A DNA stretch of 64,000 nucleotides from JACTMZ01 sp044359955 (GCA_044359955.1 JBIKLF010000003.1:140602-204601); one strand, 5' to 3'. Shown: positions 24,351 through 33,681, counted from the first letter of the stretch. The notes: generated by a model not told the origin, from the sequence alone. Program-made: numbers and translations.

Positions 24351-25232
24351 ATGGATTGGATCAGCGGGGATCTATGGGACCAGCTCGCGGTGGAGCAGAC
24401 GGATGTGCATCGTCTCGCGACGGGGCGGGACGGGTATTTGGACCGCTATGGTGAATGGGCGCTGTGGAGCGGGGGGAGGGCTCCGGCGGTGGAGTGGCTA
24501 CGGAGCGAGGTGGTTGCGCGGTATGGCTGGGCACCGCGGGGGTATCTGGGCCGGGAAACCGTGCGGCGGGCGACCGACCAGCATCCGGCTCAGTTGTTGG
24601 CGGGCGAGGAACCCGGGGAAATCACGGTCGGTGAGGCGGGGGTGAAATATTTGGTGGAGCCGGCCGGAGGCTATTCATCGGGCCTATTTCTGGATCAGAG
24701 ATTGAACCGTCAGTGGGTGCGCGAATTGGCGCCGCGTCGGACGCTCAATTTGTTTGCCTACACTGGGAGCTTCACGGTTTGTGCGGCGTTGGGTGGCGGG
24801 GAGACGTGCAGTGTCGACGCGTCCAAGCGGACGCTGGCCAAGGCGCGGGAGAATTTGCGGGGCAATGACGTCGATCCGGCGGAGGGTCACCGGTTCCTGG
24901 CGGACGACGCGATGAAGGTCGTGCCGCGGTCGGTCAAGCGCGGGGAGAAGTTTGATTTGATCGTGCTCGACCCGCCGACGTTCGGACGAGCGGATGGGCG
25001 CGTTTTCCGCATCGAGAAGGATTTGCCGACACTGATTACGGAATGCTTTGGTTTGCTGGAGCCGGGCGGGCGGATGTTGGTGTCGAGCAATTACGCGGAG
25101 TGGGAGGCGCGGGATCTGCGGGAACTGTGCGAACTAGCCTTGGGCGGGAGCAAAGCGCGGCTCCAAGCCGGCGAATTGCCGCCCGAGATTCGCAGGGGTG
25201 CGGTTTCTTGGCGGATCCAAGCTGAGCACTGA
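24351..25232 (+). CDS. Class I SAM-dependent methyltransferase (RlmI/RlmK-like)
   Basis: 293 residues. SAM-binding 'LNLFAYTGSFTVCAALGG' and 'SVDASKRTLAKARENL', and the catalytic 'LIVLDPPTFGR', fit the RlmI/RlmK rRNA cytosine/guanine methyltransferase group. The N-terminal part is short and has no PUA domain. The ATG at 24351 (MDWISGDLWDQ) was chosen; the frame is open far upstream but overlaps the opposite-strand deacetylase-like gene. A small hairpin follows the stop. Confidence 0.85.
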   Translation: MDWISGDLWDQLAVEQTDVHRLATGRDGYLDRYGEWALWSGGRAPAVEWLRSEVVARYGWAPRGYLGRETVRRATDQHPAQLLAGEEPGEITVGEAGVKYLVEPAGGYSSGLFLDQRLNRQWVRELAPRRTLNLFAYTGSFTVCAALGGGETCSVDASKRTLAKARENLRGNDVDPAEGHRFLADDAMKVVPRSVKRGEKFDLIVLDPPTFGRADGRVFRIEKDLPTLITECFGLLEPGGRMLVSSNYAEWEARDLRELCELALGGSKARLQAGELPPEIRRGAVSWRIQAEH

Positions 25233-25233
25233 A

Positions 25234-25259
25234 CCAAGGATATGAAATTTTCTCCTTGG
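25234..25259 (+). terminator. Possible terminator hairpin
   Basis: CCAAGGA (25234-25240) and TCCTTGG (25253-25259) pair around a T-rich loop just after the methyltransferase stop. No long T-tract follows, so termination strength is doubtful. Confidence 0.4.
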
Positions 25260-25338
25260 CGGATGCGTGCGCCAGTCGTTAACGCACATGACAAAACCGC
25301 ACATGAATGTTGGTTGCGTCTTCATAAATCTCAAACTG

Positions 25339-25512
25339 ATGCCCCTGCGGGTCGCAGCGCTTTTGGCGGCAGCGCCCACGAACCTCAGCGCTTGCACATG
25401 GTTCAGGTTCCTCAATGACCAGAAACACTCCTTCATCGGCCGCACCTTGGAATGGCCGGCGACCTGAACAGCCAGATCACGCGCGTTCCCCGCGGGAGAT
25501 TTCCAGGAATAC
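25339..25512 (+). pseudogene. Broken Ntn amide hydrolase (N-terminal remnant)
   Basis: A signal-peptide-like start (MPLRVAALLAAAPTNLSA) leads directly to 'CTWFRFLNDQKHSFIGRTLEW', the Cys-nucleophile N-terminus of the choloylglycine hydrolase/penicillin V acylase family. The frame stops at 25467. In another frame the family continues as 'AGDLNSQITRVPRG', so there is a frameshift, and the rest of the ~370-residue enzyme is absent. It is a decayed relative of the four intact paralogues at 50-64 kb. Confidence 0.7.
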
Positions 25513-25575
25513 AAGTTCCAGTAGGGGGCGTTGAGCTCGATCAGCCGATCGCCCGGAAGGCTGTGCACTGATCGG

Positions 25576-25605
25576 GATGTATAGACATTCCTTCCGAAAA
25601 GGAAT
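25576..25605 (+). promoter_or_regulatory. Promoter/operator of Phd-RelE pair 1
   Basis: -10-like TATAGA (25580-25585) within TGTATAGACATTC, followed by an inverted repeat ATTCCTT (25587-25593) / AAGGAAT (25599-25605), 11 bp before the antitoxin GTG. The 13-bp TGTATAGACATTC recurs in the promoter of the second Phd-RelE pair (minus strand, 54502-54514). Confidence 0.6.
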
Positions 25606-25616
25606 ACCTTGACCGT

Positions 25617-25865
25617 GTGGCTGACACTTACACCATCAAAACCGCTCAGCAGAGGTTTTCCGCTGTGGTGCAAGAGGCGGCGGATCATCCGGTGACCATT
25701 ACCAAACAGGGCAAGGCGGTTGCGGTGATGATGTCGATCGAGCGGATGGAAGCGATCGCCGAGACGATGGAGGTCCTGGCCGATCCCAAAGCAATGGCGG
25801 CGATCCGCGCTCACCGCGAAGGCCGCGGGGTGTATCACGACGTCGCCGAGTTGGACGATCTATGA
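25617..25865 (+). CDS. Phd/YefM-family antitoxin
   Basis: 82 residues. 'YTIKTAQQRFSAVVQEAADHPVTITKQGKAVAVMMSIERMEAI' is the Phd/YefM DNA-binding fold; the C-terminal 'ADPKAMAAIRAHREGRG' would bind toxin. GTG start at 25617, just downstream of a palindromic operator. It overlaps the toxin gene (ATGA). Confidence 0.87.
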   Translation: MADTYTIKTAQQRFSAVVQEAADHPVTITKQGKAVAVMMSIERMEAIAETMEVLADPKAMAAIRAHREGRGVYHDVAELDDL

Positions 25866-26143
25866 TCGACGTCCGGGTGCGCGAGGAGGTGATGGACTTC
25901 CTGCGCAAACTGCCGCCGGAACCGCGCCACACGCTGCGCCAAGCGATCAAAGACTTGCGTCATGAGCGCGGTGATATCCGCGGCCTGACCGATGACCTCG
26001 AAGGATTCTGCCGTCTGCGCGTGGGGAGCTATCGCGTGATCTTCGAATACGAAATGATCAGTGGAAAGCGAGCGGCGACCTGCGTCTTCGCCGGATCGAG
26101 GCGCTGGGTCTATGAGGCGTTCCAGAGCCGGCTGATGGAATAA
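25862..26143 (+). CDS. RelE/ParE-family toxin
   Basis: 93 residues. 'VMDFLRKLPPEPRHTLRQAIKDLRHERGDIRGLTDDLEGFCRLRVGSYRVIFEY' is the RelE/ParE core, with basic residues in the strand that contacts RNA in RelE members. Likely a ribosome-dependent mRNA endonuclease, by family. The start overlaps the antitoxin stop. It is a clear relative of the toxin at 53985-54263. Confidence 0.87.
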   Translation: MIDVRVREEVMDFLRKLPPEPRHTLRQAIKDLRHERGDIRGLTDDLEGFCRLRVGSYRVIFEYEMISGKRAATCVFAGSRRWVYEAFQSRLME

Positions 26144-26156
26144 GAATTGAACAGAA

Positions 26157-26231
26157 GCTAACGAAGGAAACGAAGGGGAGCGGGGCTTGAGCTGTGTTTG
26201 GCTCTTCGTTGCCTTCGTTTCCTTTTGTTAC
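26157..26231. repeat. Family G inverted repeat
   Basis: TAACGAAGGAAACGAAGG on the left and TTGCCTTCGTTTCCTTTTGT on the right form an imperfect ~17-bp inverted repeat. A second copy with the same arms is at 62445-62518. It may double as a bidirectional terminator between the convergent toxin and peroxiredoxin genes. Confidence 0.6.
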
Positions 26232-26234
26232 AAA

Positions 26235-26717
26235 TCAGTTCAGTTCAGCGAGCTTGGCTTTGATCGCGTCGAAGTTCGGCAACTCGCGCGGATCGTCGTG
26301 GGATTCGGCGTATTGAATGGCGCCTGTTTTGTCGACGATGAAGGCGGAGCGTTTGGCCACGCCGCCCATGGGAAGATTCAACTGCGGGGCGAATTGCTCG
26401 TAGGCGATGCCGTAGGCCTGGGCGACTTTGTGGTCGTAGTCGCTGGCGAGGGTGACGGTGATGCCTTCTTTCTGCGCCCAGGCTTCCTGCGCGAAGGGAT
26501 TGTCGCCGCTGATGCCGATGACTTCGGCGCCAGCGAAGTCGGAGAGTCCTTTGGACACCGCGCAGAATTCGTCGGTGCAGACGCTGGTGTAGACCATGGG
26601 GAAAAAGAGCAGGACGACGTTTTTGTCTTGGTGGTCGGAGAGTTTGACGATGTTGAGGCCGTCAGCGTTTTTGGACGAGAGGGCGAAGTCAGGGGCGGTG
26701 GTTCCGATGGTAAGCAT
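26235..26717 (-). CDS. Peroxiredoxin (AhpC/TSA family)
   Basis: 160 residues. 'APDFALSSKNADGL', peroxidatic Cys in 'FFPMVYTSVCTDEFCAVS', and 'GISGDNPFAQEAWAQKEGI' match the AhpE/1-Cys-like peroxiredoxin group. The second Cys (four residues after the first) is not the usual resolving position. Reduces H2O2 and organic hydroperoxides. The ATG at 26717 (MLTIGTTAPDF) was chosen. It lies downstream of fumC on the same strand with a 44-bp gap. Confidence 0.9.
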   Translation of the reverse strand: MLTIGTTAPDFALSSKNADGLNIVKLSDHQDKNVVLLFFPMVYTSVCTDEFCAVSKGLSDFAGAEVIGISGDNPFAQEAWAQKEGITVTLASDYDHKVAQAYGIAYEQFAPQLNLPMGGVAKRSAFIVDKTGAIQYAESHDDPRELPNFDAIKAKLAELN

Positions 26718-26761
26718 GGGACAATGATGAAGGGTGAAGGATGAAGTATGAAGGGAAAAAT

Positions 26762-28147
26762 TCAGGGATGGGTCATGGCTTCGGGGTTGACCCATTGGTC
26801 GAATTGTTCGCCGGTGAGGTAGCCGGAGGCGACGGCGGCCTCGCGGAGGCTGCTTTTTTCTTGGTGCGCTTTTTTGGCGATCTGGGCGGCTTTGTCATAG
26901 CCGATGTGCGGGTTCAGCGCGGTGACCAGCATGAGGGAGTCCTGCACATAGTGATTGATGCGCTCCATGTTCGGTTCGATCCCGGCGGCGCAGTGGTGGG
27001 TAAAGGAGCGGCAGGCGTCGGAGAGGAGACGGACGCTGTGCAGGAAGTTATGGATGATGACGGGCTTGAAGACGTTGAGTTCGAAATTGCCCTGCGATCC
27101 GGCGAAGCCAATGGCGGCATCGTTGCCCATGACTTGGCAGCAAATCATGGTCATGGCTTCGCTTTGCGTCGGGTTCACTTTGCCGGGCATGATGGACGAA
27201 CCGGGTTCGTTTTCGGGGATGGTCAGCTCGCCGAGTCCGCACCGCGGCCCGCTGGCCAGCCAGCGGATGTCATTGGCGATCTTCATGAGCGAGCAGGCCA
27301 GCGTCTTGAGCGCGCCGGAGGCGAAGACGAATTCGTCGTGGGCGGAGAGGGCGGCGAATTTGTTGGGATTGGAGGTGAAAGGGAGTCCGGTGAGGTCGGC
27401 AATTGTTTGCGCGGCGCGGTCGCCGAATTCCGGATGGGAATTGAGTCCGGTGCCGACGGCCGTGCCGCCGATGCCGAGGGACATGATGCCCGGCAGGGTG
27501 GCTTCAATGCGGGAGAGGTCGGCGTCGAGGAGGGCCACGTAGCCGGAGAATTCTTGTCCGAGGGTGATGGGCGTGGCGTCTTGCAAGTGGGTGCGTCCGA
27601 TTTTGACGATGCCGGCGAAAGCTTTAGCCTTCAAGTCGAGCGTGTCGCGCAATTCGCGCACCGCGGGAAGGAGGTTATGCACGACGACTTCGGCCGCAGC
27701 GATGGACATGGCGGTCGGGAAGGTGTCATTCGACGACTGCGACATGTTGACGTGGTCGTTGGGGTGGACGGGTGTTTTCGAACCCATCTCGCCGCCGGCC
27801 AATTCGATCGCGCGGTTCGAGATGACCTCGTTGGCGTTCATGTTGCTCTGGGTGCCGGAGCCTGTCTGCCAGATGCGGAGGGGGAAGTGGTCGTCGAGTT
27901 GGCCGGCGATGACTTCGTCAGCAGCTTGCGCGATGAGCGCGCTTTTGTCGGCGGGAAGTTTGCCGAGGTCTTGATTGACGAGGGCGCAGGCTTTTTTGAG
28001 AACGCCGAGGGCGCGGACGAGTTCGCGCGGTTTGGTGTCGTCGCCGATGTCGAAGTGGATGAGGGAGCGGGCGGTCTGGGCGCCGTAGTAGCGGTCGGCG
28101 GGAACCTCGATGGCTCCCATGCTGTCGGTCTCTTGGCGGGTCTTCAT
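26762..28147 (-). CDS. fumC: Class II fumarate hydratase, copy 1
   Basis: 461 residues. 'TGSGTQSNMNANEVISNRA', 'VHPNDHVNMSQSSNDTFPTAM', catalytic His in 'IKIGRTHLQDATPITLGQE', and the superfamily signature 'GSSIMPGKVNPTQSEAM' define class II fumarase (fumarate to L-malate). The ATG at 28147 (MKTRQETDSMG) was chosen; the frame upstream runs into tRNA-Leu. A second fumarase gene lies at 38421-39833, and the two proteins clearly differ. Confidence 0.94.
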   Translation of the reverse strand: MKTRQETDSMGAIEVPADRYYGAQTARSLIHFDIGDDTKPRELVRALGVLKKACALVNQDLGKLPADKSALIAQAADEVIAGQLDDHFPLRIWQTGSGTQSNMNANEVISNRAIELAGGEMGSKTPVHPNDHVNMSQSSNDTFPTAMSIAAAEVVVHNLLPAVRELRDTLDLKAKAFAGIVKIGRTHLQDATPITLGQEFSGYVALLDADLSRIEATLPGIMSLGIGGTAVGTGLNSHPEFGDRAAQTIADLTGLPFTSNPNKFAALSAHDEFVFASGALKTLACSLMKIANDIRWLASGPRCGLGELTIPENEPGSSIMPGKVNPTQSEAMTMICCQVMGNDAAIGFAGSQGNFELNVFKPVIIHNFLHSVRLLSDACRSFTHHCAAGIEPNMERINHYVQDSLMLVTALNPHIGYDKAAQIAKKAHQEKSSLREAAVASGYLTGEQFDQWVNPEAMTHP

Positions 28148-28175
28148 CGGTCGGTCACACGGGGTGAGAGGAGAG

Positions 28176-28259
28176 TGGTGCTCGGGGGGGGACTTGAACC
28201 CCCATGCCTTGCGGCATACGCCCCTCAAACGTACGTGTCTGCCATTTCACCACCCGAGC
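28176..28259 (-). tRNA. tRNA-Leu (GAG)
   Basis: 84 nt including an encoded CCA (read on the minus strand). Acceptor GCTCGGG / CCCGAGC, anticodon stem TACGT / GCGTA with loop TTGAGGG (anticodon GAG), a long class II variable arm TGCCGCAAGGCA, and T arm GGGGG-TTCAAGT-CCCCC. It lies 28 bp upstream of the fumC start on the same strand. Confidence 0.96.
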
Positions 28260-28393
28260 AATGCAAAAACAATAACGGGCCGGCGGACGGGCGCAAGTTT
28301 TTCGGTGCGTGAAGCGATCCGCGGTCGGCAGATACCATCGGCGAAGGGAATTTCGCTCGAGACCGTGTCGCGCAGGCCGCAGGCCAGAAGTGC

Positions 28394-29761
28394 TCAGGCG
28401 CCGAGAGAAAGTTCGCGCAGGAGATTTTGATGGAGCCGGATGCCGGCCGCGAAACTTTCGAGCGGGAAATTTTCGTCCGGCGCATGGGCTTTGCAATCGG
28501 GGGCGGCGAGGCCGAGGAGGAGGGTGTCGGACCCGAGGAGGTCGCGGAATGTTTGGACGATGGGAATGCTTCCGCCTTCGCGCATGAGGGCGGGCTTTTG
28601 ACCAAAGGTCTCCTCGAGCGCTCGCAGCGCGGCGCCGCACCAAGGGCTTTTCAGGTCCAGCACGTAGGGCATGCCGCCGTGCCCGCGGATGATTTCCATT
28701 TCAACGCCGGGCGGGAGGAGATTTTGCAGATGAATTTCAACGAGGTTGAGCACGCGGTCGGGTTTCTGGTTGGGCACCAGTCGGAAGGTGAGCTTGGCTG
28801 AGGCGGTGGCAGGGAGGACGGTCTTGGTTCCTTCACCTTGGTAGCCGCTGGTCAGACCATTGATCTCGGCCGTGGGGCGGATGCCGATGCGTTCGAGGCT
28901 GGAGTAACCCGCCTCGCCACCGAGCAGGAGGACACCGGTTTCGCGCTGGTAGTCGGCTTCGCTGATCGGAAGTGAGGCGAGCATTTCGCGCTCGGCCGAG
29001 GGAATGGTGGCGACATCGTCATAGAAGCCGGGCACGGCGACGCGTCCGTGCGCATCGTGCAGCGCGGCGAGAATTTTGACCAACGCGGCGGCGGGATTGA
29101 CCACCGCGCCGCCGAAAATGCCGGAGTGCAGGTCGGTGGCCGGGCCGCGCAGGAAGACCTCCATGGCGGCAATGCCGCGGAGGCTTTGGGTCAAGGTGGG
29201 ATAACCTTCGGCCACCATGCCGGTGTCCGAAATGGCGATGACGTCGCAGCGGAGATCGTTGCGCCGCGCGCGGATGAAGTCATCCAAGTGCGTGCTGCCC
29301 GTCTCTTCCTCGCCCTCGATGAGGAAGATGAGATTGACCGGCAGCGCGCCTTCCTCGCGGAGGAGATGGATGGCGCCGAGAAGGTGGGCGAGGATTTGGC
29401 CCTTATTGTCGGTCGAACCGCGGGCAAAGACGCGCTTGTTGCGGATGGCCGGTTCGAAGGGCAGGGAGGTCCAGAGGTGGAGCGGTTCCTCGGGCTGGAC
29501 ATCGTAATGCCCGTAAATGAGCACGGTGGGTTTTCCCGGGGCCTCGGGTCCGTGGGCCAGGACGGCGGGGTGGCCGCCGGTTTCGCAGACCTCGGCTTTG
29601 AACCCGCCGTGGCGGAGAAGGGCCTCGAGCCATTGGGCACAGGCCCGCATCTGGGGGGCGTGGCCGGTTTTGGTTGAGACGCTGGGAAAGCGGAGGAACT
29701 CGAACAGGAGGTCGAGATCGGACTTCCCTGAAAAAGAGATGGAGTTCTCGTGGGCGGACAT
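28394..29761 (-). CDS. M20-family metallopeptidase (dipeptidase)
   Basis: 455 residues. Zn-site motifs: 'VLIYGHYDVQPEEPLHLW', 'RGSTDNKGQILAHL', 'IEGEEETGSTHLDDF' and 'VIAISDTGM'. An internal dimerisation domain follows ('LRGPATDLHSGIFGGAVVNPAAAL'). Closest to cytosolic dipeptidase/CNDP-like M20 enzymes. No signal peptide. The ATG at 29761 (MSAHENSIS) was chosen; it diverges from smc across 107 bp. Confidence 0.92.
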   Translation of the reverse strand: MSAHENSISFSGKSDLDLLFEFLRFPSVSTKTGHAPQMRACAQWLEALLRHGGFKAEVCETGGHPAVLAHGPEAPGKPTVLIYGHYDVQPEEPLHLWTSLPFEPAIRNKRVFARGSTDNKGQILAHLLGAIHLLREEGALPVNLIFLIEGEEETGSTHLDDFIRARRNDLRCDVIAISDTGMVAEGYPTLTQSLRGIAAMEVFLRGPATDLHSGIFGGAVVNPAAALVKILAALHDAHGRVAVPGFYDDVATIPSAEREMLASLPISEADYQRETGVLLLGGEAGYSSLERIGIRPTAEINGLTSGYQGEGTKTVLPATASAKLTFRLVPNQKPDRVLNLVEIHLQNLLPPGVEMEIIRGHGGMPYVLDLKSPWCGAALRALEETFGQKPALMREGGSIPIVQTFRDLLGSDTLLLGLAAPDCKAHAPDENFPLESFAAGIRLHQNLLRELSLGA

Positions 29762-29868
29762 AGCTCTAAATATGGGGGTGGAAGCGGCCCAACGCCACAA
29801 TTAGTAGCATGTGGAGTTGCCAAGGGCCTTTATGGCGCTTACAGAATGGTTTTTGCAGCTCTTTCCCC

Positions 29869-32800
29869 ATGTATCTCAAATCTCTTGAACTGATAGGTTT
29901 TAAGTCTTTCGTCAACAAGACGCACTTGGAATTTCACGAGGGCATCACTTCGGTGGTCGGCCCGAACGGCTGCGGCAAGTCGAACATTCTCGACGCGATC
30001 CGCTGGTGTCTCGGCGAGCAATCGGCCAAGGCCTTGCGCGGCGGCGAAATGGCGGACGTCATTTTCAGCGGAACGGATTCACGTTCTGCGGTGGGCATGG
30101 CGGAAGTCTCGCTGACGTTCGGCGGTTGTGCCGAGCATCTGGGCACGGACTACGAAGAGGTCTGCGTGACGCGCCGCATTTTCCGCGACGGCAAGGGCGA
30201 GTATCTGCTCAACAAAACTCCCTGCCGCTTGCGCGATATTCATGAGTTGTTCATGGACACCGGCATCGGGCGCAGCAGCTATTCGATCATGGAGCAGGGC
30301 AAGATCGACCTGATCCTAAGCAGCCGTCCGGAAGACCGGCGCGCGGTGTTTGAAGAAGCGGCCGGCATTACCAAGTTCAAGGCGCAGAAAAAGGAAGCCC
30401 TGCGCAAACTCGAATACACCGAGGCCAACCTTGTTCGCGTCAACGACATCATGCGCGAGGTCAAACGCCAGATCGGTTCACTCCAGCGCCAAGCCGGCAA
30501 AGCGCGCCGCTACCAATCAATCTCCAGCGACCTCAAAGTTCTCGAGCTCAACTTCGTCCGCCGTCAGCACGACCAGATCGCCGGGGCGCAAAGCGAACTG
30601 CAGGAGAAACTCAGCTCCCTCGAATCACGCTGGCAAGAAACCGTCTCGGCTCTTGAAGAAGGCGAAGCGGCGGTGGCCGGGCACCGGACCCGCCTGACCG
30701 AACTCGAGCAGCACGTGGAGACCTCGCGCCAGTCGATGCAGGCGATCCGTGACCGCATGGTGCAGGCCCAAAGCCGGGCCGCGCACAACAGCGAGATCTG
30801 CGACCAGCTCCGCGAGAACATCCTCCGCTGCGACCAGGAATCCGCGGCAGCCCGGGAACGCCAACGCGTGCAGCGCGAAGAAATGGGCCGCACCAACGAG
30901 CAAGTAACCCGCGTCGCCGCCGAATTGTCGGAACGCTCCGCCGCTCTCGATGCCCTGCAAGCGCGCTTGCGTGAGAGTGCCGGACGCCGGGAATCATCAC
31001 AGCAGTCACTCGAGGCCATCCGTGCCGAAATCAGCAAGGCGGAAAATGAATCGCTCCGTTTGCAGGGGGAATTGGCCGGACTCGAGGCGCGCCGTGAGGC
31101 GACGCAAGGACGTATCGAGGGACTGGAAAACGAGGGTCGTCAAATTTTCGAAGGTCAGGCCGCCGCGCGTAAGCGACTGGAAGACACCTCCGCACAAGTC
31201 GCCGCCGCGACCGAGGCACTCCATGCGGCCGAAACCGCCCTGGACCGCGCCGAAGCGGAGGTCGAACGCGGGGAACTCGAGCGCCAACGTATCGAGCAGG
31301 AAATGGCCGCCTCGCAACGCGTCCTGGCCCAAATCCAATCCCGCCTCGAAGTCCTCGAGCAACTCAATCTCGAAGGCGAGGGCGCGTCGCCCGGCGCGCA
31401 GGCGGTATTGCGCGGCCTCGATCGTCCGGATCACTTCAAACCGGCTGTCCGCGGCATGCTCGGCAGTCTGCTTCGGGTCGAGTCGGGATTTTTACCGGCG
31501 ATCGAAGCGGCACTTGGTTCCCGCGGGGACACCATTGTCATCACGGACAAGACTCCGGCGCGCGAAATCCTCGAATCGCTTTACGAGCATAAACTCGGCC
31601 GGGCGAGTGTGGTGACGCCCAATGGCCATCATTTTCCCGAACCCGGCCCGCCACCGGAGGGTTCCTTGGGTTGGGCCGCTGACCGCGTCCGCTGCGAGGC
31701 CGATGACCTGCAACGCTTGGTGCGCGGTATTCTCCATAACGTGGCTCTGGCCACCAATCTGGACCACGCGACGGAGTTACGCGGGCGCCATCCGAGCGTG
31801 GCTTTCGCCACGCAGCATGGCGAGTTGATCGACGCCGCGGGCATTGTCACCGGCGGGCGCGCCGGCGAGGGCGTGACCTCCGCTTTGCAGCGCCGGGACG
31901 AAATCGTTTCGCTGGGGCTGAAGCTGGCCGCCGTGCAGGCCGAGTTGGGGCGCCACGAAGCCACGCGCCTCGGCGTGCTCACCGGTCGCGAAGGAAAAAA
32001 GGAAGCGCTCGAAGCCGCCCGGGCCGGTGTGCGCCACCAGCAAAACGAGTTGGCTGGTTTGCGGGCCAATCACAGCCTGCTCGAAAAGGAGTTGCACGAT
32101 GCGGAAGGGCGTTCCGCCTCGCTAGCCCGCGAACAAGAGCGTGCCGGGCAAGACCTCGACGTGGCCAAGCAGAAGACGCAGGAACTGGCGGACCGTATTG
32201 CGGTGTGCCGGGGGCAGGTCGAAGAAGCCAATGGCAAGTCGGCGGCCGCCATGGAGCAGGCCCAGCGGGAAGCGGGCGAGCAGGAAGCGGCGGCCGAGCA
32301 ATTCAACGAACTTCGCGTCCAACTCGCGGCCGCCCGCCAACTCGAGGAGAGTCTGCAAGCCCAGCGTGCTCCCATGCTGAGCCGCATCGAGGAACTCGAG
32401 GAGACCATCCGCCAACGCGAACAGGAAAAAGCCGCGGCCGAGGAACGGACCAAGTCCGTCGTAGAGCAGACGGAGTCGCTGGCCAAAGATGCGGCGTCAT
32501 TCCAAACCGAACTCGACGAGAAGCAAGGCGGGCTCGACGGACTGCAGAAGGAGCGCTCCAGCCTGCAGGCCGAAGTGCAAAGCGCGGACGAAGCTTTACG
32601 CCAGCAACGGCGCGCACACGGCGAGATGCAGGAGCAGAAGGGCAAATTCGAGGTCCGGGCCGCCGAGTTGCGGCTCAAGGCGGAGAATCTCGCGGAGGAT
32701 ATTCGCCGCCGTCATCACGTGGAACTGGTCGAGGTTCAGCTCGACACTTACGCGCTGCACTGTGCGGTGCGCGACCACCGCAAGCGTCGCAAGGTGAAGG

Positions 32801-33645
32801 CGGTCGCCGGTGATTCCGCCGAAGGGACCGAGGTCGATGAAGTCGCTGTGTTTGAGGCCACAACCGAGACTGGCGAAGTTCCTGTCGAAGTTGTCGTTGA
32901 GACGGTTGAAGCCGAACTCGACTGGAACGAGATCGAGGGATTTGTCACGGAACTGCGCGACAAACTTGATTCGATGGGACCGGTGAATATCGATGCCATC
33001 CAGGAATTCGACGACCTGCTCGACCGTCAGACCTTCCTCGACGAGCAGTTCACCGACTTGACCAACTCGAAGGAGGAACTGATCGAGGTCATCAAGAAAA
33101 TCAACGCAACGACGACCGCGCTCTTTGCCGAGACTTTCGTCAAGATCCGCGACAATTTCCGCGACACCTTCAAAGAGTTGTTCGGTGGCGGCAAAGCCGA
33201 CTTGGGTCTGATGAACGAAGAAGATCCGTTGGAGAGCGGGATCGAAATCACAGCCAAGCCGCCGGGCAAACAGTTGCAGAGCGTGTCGCTGCTCTCCGGC
33301 GGTGAGCGCACCATGACCGCGGTGGCGTTGCTTTTCGCCATCTACATGGTCAAGCCCAGCCCGTTCTGCATCCTCGACGAAATGGATGCGCCGCTCGACG
33401 AATCGAACATCAATCGCTTCCTCGCCATGCTCGACCGCTTCGTGCGGCAGAGCCAGTTCCTCGTCATCACGCACAACAAGCGCACGATCTCGCGGGCCGA
33501 TGTGCTTTATGGGGTGACGATGGAAGAGCAGGGGGTGAGCAAATTGGTCAGTGTGAAATTCACCGACTCCTCGGGCAAGTTCGCCACGTCAAAGGCGCCG
33601 CCGCGCAATGAGGCGGCGGAGGAGTTGGAAACCGCCGACGCCTGA
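29869..33645 (+). CDS. smc: Chromosome partition protein SMC
   Basis: 1258 residues. Head N: 'LKSLELIGFKSFVNKT' and Walker A 'GPNGCGKSN'; long coiled coils; hinge near residues 520-680 ('AVLRGLDRPDHFKPAVRGMLGSLL', 'AAGIVTGGRAGEG'); head C: signature 'LLSGGERTMTAVALL' and Walker B 'FCILDEMDAPLDE'. Condenses and segregates the chromosome with ScpAB. An acidic, Val/Glu-rich insertion lies at about residues 975-1022 of the second coiled coil. The ATG at 29869 (MYLKSLELIG) was chosen. Confidence 0.95.
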   Translation: MYLKSLELIGFKSFVNKTHLEFHEGITSVVGPNGCGKSNILDAIRWCLGEQSAKALRGGEMADVIFSGTDSRSAVGMAEVSLTFGGCAEHLGTDYEEVCVTRRIFRDGKGEYLLNKTPCRLRDIHELFMDTGIGRSSYSIMEQGKIDLILSSRPEDRRAVFEEAAGITKFKAQKKEALRKLEYTEANLVRVNDIMREVKRQIGSLQRQAGKARRYQSISSDLKVLELNFVRRQHDQIAGAQSELQEKLSSLESRWQETVSALEEGEAAVAGHRTRLTELEQHVETSRQSMQAIRDRMVQAQSRAAHNSEICDQLRENILRCDQESAAARERQRVQREEMGRTNEQVTRVAAELSERSAALDALQARLRESAGRRESSQQSLEAIRAEISKAENESLRLQGELAGLEARREATQGRIEGLENEGRQIFEGQAAARKRLEDTSAQVAAATEALHAAETALDRAEAEVERGELERQRIEQEMAASQRVLAQIQSRLEVLEQLNLEGEGASPGAQAVLRGLDRPDHFKPAVRGMLGSLLRVESGFLPAIEAALGSRGDTIVITDKTPAREILESLYEHKLGRASVVTPNGHHFPEPGPPPEGSLGWAADRVRCEADDLQRLVRGILHNVALATNLDHATELRGRHPSVAFATQHGELIDAAGIVTGGRAGEGVTSALQRRDEIVSLGLKLAAVQAELGRHEATRLGVLTGREGKKEALEAARAGVRHQQNELAGLRANHSLLEKELHDAEGRSASLAREQERAGQDLDVAKQKTQELADRIAVCRGQVEEANGKSAAAMEQAQREAGEQEAAAEQFNELRVQLAAARQLEESLQAQRAPMLSRIEELEETIRQREQEKAAAEERTKSVVEQTESLAKDAASFQTELDEKQGGLDGLQKERSSLQAEVQSADEALRQQRRAHGEMQEQKGKFEVRAAELRLKAENLAEDIRRRHHVELVEVQLDTYALHCAVRDHRKRRKVKAVAGDSAEGTEVDEVAVFEATTETGEVPVEVVVETVEAELDWNEIEGFVTELRDKLDSMGPVNIDAIQEFDDLLDRQTFLDEQFTDLTNSKEELIEVIKKINATTTALFAETFVKIRDNFRDTFKELFGGGKADLGLMNEEDPLESGIEITAKPPGKQLQSVSLLSGGERTMTAVALLFAIYMVKPSPFCILDEMDAPLDESNINRFLAMLDRFVRQSQFLVITHNKRTISRADVLYGVTMEEQGVSKLVSVKFTDSSGKFATSKAPPRNEAAEELETADA

Positions 33646-33651
33646 GCAAAA

Positions 33652-33681
33652 AGTAGAAGCGGCGGGGACGCCACTTCTACT
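33652..33681. repeat. Family D hairpin between smc and the FUSC gene
   Basis: AGTAGAAGCGGCGGGGACGC then CACTTCTACT: near-perfect inverted repeat (one mismatch) of the same sequence as the large palindrome at 35935-36001. It ends exactly at the FUSC stop codon and probably serves as a shared terminator of the convergent genes. Confidence 0.65.
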
